A stretch of 15,622 nt of DNA from a bacterium (GTDB taxonomy: Bacteria; Vulcanimicrobiota; Xenobia; Xenobiales; Xenobiaceae), in NCBI GenBank assembly GCA_017444165.1, contig JAFSXH010000061.1:1-15622 (forward strand). Direction: 5' to 3'. Positions within the stretch are counted from its first letter, which is position 1, and each line of letters begins with the position of its first letter. The notes below the pieces were generated by a model. It ran no database searches and was not told the origin of the DNA. It saw nothing but the letters and a program-made list of their open reading frames with translations. A program made the translations under genes and the position numbers. Of this stretch, positions 12,382 through 15,622 are shown one piece after another.

Positions 12382-13460
12382 TTTTCTTTGTTATTTTTAT
12401 CACCATCTTCATTTTTATCTTTACCTTCCAGCCTTTTTAACAATTCAGCTATAGATTGGGATTGCTCACGGTATTTATGTACCATGCCTTTGAGAGCCTC
12501 TTGGGTATCTTCATTGCTGGTAATACAGTGGAGGTCTTCAGCGATCTGGGCGTATTCGTCTAGTTTGTGAGCCGCTTTGTGCAATTTTTGTAATTGTTGG
12601 GGCGTGCCCTCAATGGTCTTCTTTTCTACCATCGCGGCTAAATTTTTGAAACGATCCGTTTCAGCTACAGCCAAACTAGCTAATTTATTTATAGTATCGC
12701 CGTAAGAATCAACTTTGTTGTCAAAATCGACTGCTTTATCTTTAAATGATCTGCTCAAATTTTGCAACTTTTCTTGGGTCTGTGAAAGCTGGATATTGGT
12801 GCGGGCTAGTTGTTCCTCCAGCAGATCGGCTTTAGACATAACTTTTTGCCCAATATCATGAACATAATCCTGAGAATCTTGACTTAATATGCGCAATTCA
12901 TTGCTGTAAAAACGAGCATTGGCAACGGTATCTATGAGCGACCTTTTAAAACTATCGTTGCTGATTATCTGCGAAAGATCTCTTAAGTTACTGCTCATAC
13001 TGCGAATGGATTCCAAGCCATCTTTACTAAAACTAGATAATCCCAAACTATCCCCACCTACACCGTGCAGACGAATTTTTTCACCATTGCGCAAGGACCG
13101 CTTAGAAACACCTGGTGTGATCTCTAACCAACGTACAGAGTTAGATTCTTCCACAATAGTAGCACTGCTATCTTCAGGTATAGAGACGTTATGATCTGTA
13201 GTGATATTTATAATTAAATGAGCATCTTTCCCAAATTTTTCACGATCCTCATCTGTACAAAAATCTATGCTTTTAATATCACCAATGTTTACACCAGCCA
13301 TCTTAACGGGTGTCTTCTCATCTACTCCCGGTGCATTGACGAAGACTAAATAATATTCACCTGAAAATATACTATCGCGAGTTTGGCGACTAGAAGCGAA
13401 GAAGAACAGAGCAAAGATAGCTAAAACAACTAAAGCTCCATAAATAGTCTCTCTCTTCAA
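12378..13460 (-). CDS. MCE/MlaD-family lipid-transport substrate-binding protein
   Basis: 360 residues. One N-terminal membrane helix (about 5-23) anchors the protein, with the rest in the periplasm. An MCE domain (about 35-118) shows YYLVFVNAPGVDEKTPVKMAGVNIGDIKSI, the classic MlaD-type motif, and ends in ATIVEESNSVRWLEITPG. A long helical, coiled-coil region (about 145-345) follows, and a Lys/Asp/Asn-rich tail. Family members form hexameric rings or tubes that carry lipids between the two membranes, working with an MlaE/MlaF-type ABC transporter that is not in this window. The start is TTG (13458-13460), eight bases after GAGGG. It follows tlyA by 21 nt as the last gene of the amidase-tlyA-MCE operon. 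Confidence 0.88.
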   Translation of the reverse strand: MKRETIYGALVVLAIFALFFFASSRQTRDSIFSGEYYLVFVNAPGVDEKTPVKMAGVNIGDIKSIDFCTDEDREKFGKDAHLIINITTDHNVSIPEDSSATIVEESNSVRWLEITPGVSKRSLRNGEKIRLHGVGGDSLGLSSFSKDGLESIRSMSSNLRDLSQIISNDSFKRSLIDTVANARFYSNELRILSQDSQDYVHDIGQKVMSKADLLEEQLARTNIQLSQTQEKLQNLSRSFKDKAVDFDNKVDSYGDTINKLASLAVAETDRFKNLAAMVEKKTIEGTPQQLQKLHKAAHKLDEYAQIAEDLHCITSNEDTQEALKGMVHKYREQSQSIAELLKRLEGKDKNEDGDKNNKEN

Positions 13461-13481
13461 AATATCTACCCTCGCTTCTAA

Positions 13482-14300
13482 TTAATTTTCAGGATGAGTC
13501 TTAGCCTCTCTCCAGGATCTTTCCACCAGAGCTTTTATACTATCTCTAATATCCTCTTGAGTAGCTCCCTTTTCTAAATGGGCTAAAAATTCAATGTTGC
13601 CCGCAGGTCCCTTTATAGGAGAAAAATCCCAATTAATAATATGCAACTGATTATCCTGACAAAAGTTGACAAACTTGTTTAAGACCATCTCATGGACTAA
13701 AGGATCATGAACTACACCGCCTTTTATATTTTGCGGACCAGCCTCAAACTGTGGCTTTATTAAGGTGACGACCTGGCCGTGTGGATCCAATATAGAATTA
13801 ACGGCTGGCAAGACTAACTCTAAAGATATAAAGGAGAGATCTATACTGACTAAATCTGGCAAAGGATCGAATTGCTCGGGTGTAAGGTAACGAGCGTTTG
13901 TGCGATCCATGACGATCACTCGCTCATCCTCGCGCAACTTGTAATCTAAAAGACCGTAACCTACATCTATGGCGTAAACCTTGCTGGCCCCTGCTTTCAA
14001 CAGACAATCAGTAAAACCACCAGTAGAAGCTCCCAGGTCGGCCACAACTTTGTCTTTGACATCTATGTTGAAGACTTTGAGAGCCTTTTCCAACTTGAAG
14101 CCGCCGCGACTAGCAAAGGGCAGGCCGCGTCCCTTAATAGTGATCTCCACTTGGGGATCGACCATAAAGCCAGCTTTATCGCGCCTCACTCCATCGATAA
14201 AGACTTGACCGCTCATCAACAGGGATTTAGCTTTCTCCCTGGTGGGAGCCAAAGCGCGTTCTACCAAAAGGAGATCTAGGCGAACTTTATTGGCTTTCAT
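13482..14300 (-). CDS. tlyA: TlyA-type 16S/23S rRNA 2'-O-methyltransferase
   Basis: 272 residues, the usual size. An S4 RNA-binding domain (about 5-60, RLDLLLVERALAPTREKAKSLL and VFIDG) is followed by an FtsJ-type methyltransferase domain: SRGGFKL (64-70), the SAM loop DLGASTGGFTD (88-98), AIDVGYG (110-116), SIDLSF (152-157) and KPQFE (182-186). The FtsJ catalytic tetrad is visible as K69, D154, K182 and E237. Known TlyA proteins 2'-O-methylate cytidines in 16S and 23S rRNA at the subunit interface; TlyA-like proteins have also been called hemolysins. The ATG is preceded by GAGG overlapping the amidase stop, 12 nt upstream, so translation is likely coupled. Confidence 0.93.
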   Translation of the reverse strand: MKANKVRLDLLLVERALAPTREKAKSLLMSGQVFIDGVRRDKAGFMVDPQVEITIKGRGLPFASRGGFKLEKALKVFNIDVKDKVVADLGASTGGFTDCLLKAGASKVYAIDVGYGLLDYKLREDERVIVMDRTNARYLTPEQFDPLPDLVSIDLSFISLELVLPAVNSILDPHGQVVTLIKPQFEAGPQNIKGGVVHDPLVHEMVLNKFVNFCQDNQLHIINWDFSPIKGPAGNIEFLAHLEKGATQEDIRDSIKALVERSWREAKTHPEN

Positions 14301-14312
14301 AAACTGTTCGCC

Positions 14313-15622
14313 TCACTTGCGCAAGTATTGGTCGCCGTACTTACAGATACCATCGGCTAACCCCTGAGCAATACGCAACCTATACTCTTCAGTGCCTAAT
14401 AACTTAGCTTCATTGCTATTGGTCAAAAAAGCGGTCTCTACCAGAACTGCGGGCATGTTTGTATGAACTAAAACGTAGAAACGATCCTGTTGAATACCTC
14501 TATCCATGCGTCCGGTAGCATTTAAAAGACTAGGATGGATACTTTGGGCTAAAACGCGATCACCGCGCTTATAAACGTGCAGTGACGTTCCTTCAGCGGC
14601 TGTATTGGCGGCGGCGTTACAGTGAACACTGACAAATATATCTGTATTGTTGCGATTGCCAACCTGCGCTCTGGCATCTAACTCCTCCGTATTGGAAGAA
14701 CCAGCGTAAGTTACATCTCGATCTGTTTCGCGAGTTAAAATTACGGTCCAACCACGCTGACGCAAAATATTGGCTAATTTCAAACAAACATCCAAAGTGA
14801 CATTCTTCTCCATATGGCCGTAAGCGTGGCTCAAGCAACCAGAATCGGAACCGCCGTGACCTGGATCTATACAGATCGTCTTGCCTGTACCGCGCATAAA
14901 TGGAACTCCCACCGTAGCCCCTTCACCGCGAACAGCCGTCATATTGGGATCGATAATCTGATCAGAGATATTTATCACTAAACAATTATCGTTAATGCCA
15001 CTGCCGACATTGACAGCTACACAATCTTTAAGATCGAAGACCAAGCGCGTAATAGGGACGGGAGAGGCGGCGTACTGTGATATGCGCACTCGCTCCACTA
15101 AATTGCCACTCACCGATTTAGAAACTTTATTTTCGTGGAAGACGACCCTCTTCAAATCTACGATGAAGCGATTTTGCCCTTCAGTTAAACGCCTCCACTC
15201 GTATTGGACGGGACCACTGAAATATAAGACTACAGAGCTGGTGTTCTTGCCATTTTTGTTATTCACACCGATATCGTAATTGAGAACCTTTTCCTGTACG
15301 TACTTTGTAGCCGTTCCAACTTTGGGCAAGTTGAGAGCAAAATTAAAATTCTGTCCCGTAGTATTTACTGGCGGCGTGACACCTATATCGAGAGTAGTGG
15401 GTATAACGACACGGGTAATGGCTGGAGCTAAAGAAAATTGTCCCATACGAATATCGCCCATCTCAGGGTGATTAATATTTAAACTAGTGGAATCTAAAAC
15501 ACCACCGTAAAAATCAATTACATAACGATTAGGTTGAGAGAGTCGAAAAGTTTTATACGAAACTGGATAGGTAGAACGCACATTCAAATTTAAATTTCTT
15601 CCCGTACCTTCCAAGCGAATAG
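14313..15622 (-). CDS. N-acetylmuramoyl-L-alanine amidase with AMIN domains (5' end outside the window)
   Basis: At least 435 codons are visible and the frame is open to the window edge. A TTG at 15612-15614 is the first candidate start, but codons before it continue the AMIN pattern, so the N-terminus and signal peptide are probably missing. Numbering from that TTG, two AMIN-like β-domains occupy about 1-97 and 125-220; they target peptidoglycan or the division site. The catalytic Amidase_3 domain (245-430) cleaves the bond between MurNAc and the stem peptide. Its zinc ligands are H253 (DPGHGG), E269 (MEKN) and H331 (SVHCNA), with catalytic E393 (VLVETAF). It is the most upstream visible gene of an operon with tlyA (12-nt gap) and the MCE gene. 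Confidence 0.93.
   Translation of the reverse strand, partial: IRLEGTGRNLNLNVRSTYPVSYKTFRLSQPNRYVIDFYGGVLDSTSLNINHPEMGDIRMGQFSLAPAITRVVIPTTLDIGVTPPVNTTGQNFNFALNLPKVGTATKYVQEKVLNYDIGVNNKNGKNTSSVVLYFSGPVQYEWRRLTEGQNRFIVDLKRVVFHENKVSKSVSGNLVERVRISQYAASPVPITRLVFDLKDCVAVNVGSGINDNCLVINISDQIIDPNMTAVRGEGATVGVPFMRGTGKTICIDPGHGGSDSGCLSHAYGHMEKNVTLDVCLKLANILRQRGWTVILTRETDRDVTYAGSSNTEELDARAQVGNRNNTDIFVSVHCNAAANTAAEGTSLHVYKRGDRVLAQSIHPSLLNATGRMDRGIQQDRFYVLVHTNMPAVLVETAFLTNSNEAKLLGTEEYRLRIAQGLADGICKYGDQYLRK

Overview
The window looks like a stretch of chromosome from a diderm (Gram-negative-type) bacterium of moderately low G+C content. The diderm reading rests on an MCE/MlaD-type lipid-transport protein, an AMIN-domain zinc amidase, a periplasmic-type L,D-transpeptidase and a lipoprotein. 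The exact lineage cannot be fixed by eye. A cyanobacteria-related, Eremiobacterota-like or Negativicutes-like diderm would all fit. There are no rRNA or tRNA genes, no CRISPR array, no transposase and no phage module. Start codons are unusually varied (ATG, GTG, TTG and probably CTG).

Layout. (1) 1-3383, minus strand: a probable operon reading from 3383 down to 158. It holds an acidic small protein, a COG1078-type HD phosphohydrolase whose start abuts the previous stop in the same frame, and two DUF4013-like membrane proteins. A strong terminator follows, and the first codons of another minus-strand gene run off the left edge. (2) 3522-4758, minus strand: a DNA/RNA non-specific endonuclease with a long disordered N-terminus, a structured 3' UTR and its own terminator. 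(3) 4759-5241: a gene-free spacer with a nine-unit heptanucleotide array, an inverted partial copy and one copy of a 30-nt dispersed element. (4) 5242-8073, plus strand: a compact envelope operon of L,D-transpeptidase, FkbM-type methyltransferase and lipoprotein. It meets a convergent Sel1-repeat protein (8101-8736). (5) 8737-9298: a second gene-free region with two more copies of the dispersed element flanking a terminator hairpin and two long imperfect hairpins. (6) 9299-9862: a monocistronic, internally duplicated protein of unknown function with a readable promoter and terminator. (7) 9891-11137, minus strand: a YedF/DsrE-like protein overlapping a dolichol-phosphate-mannose-synthase-like glycosyltransferase. 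(8) 11233-12381, plus strand: a stand-alone two-helix sensor-like membrane protein. (9) 12378-15622, minus strand: amidase (cut by the right edge), TlyA rRNA methyltransferase and MCE protein in one tight operon.

Much of the window serves the cell envelope: peptidoglycan cross-linking (L,D-transpeptidase), septal peptidoglycan cleavage (amidase), lipid transport (MCE), sugar-lipid donor synthesis (glycosyltransferase) and lipoproteins. The most unusual material is not protein-coding. It is the pair of structured spacers (4951-5117 and 8832-9174) linked by the same 30-nt element, and the non-canonical start of the HD phosphohydrolase.
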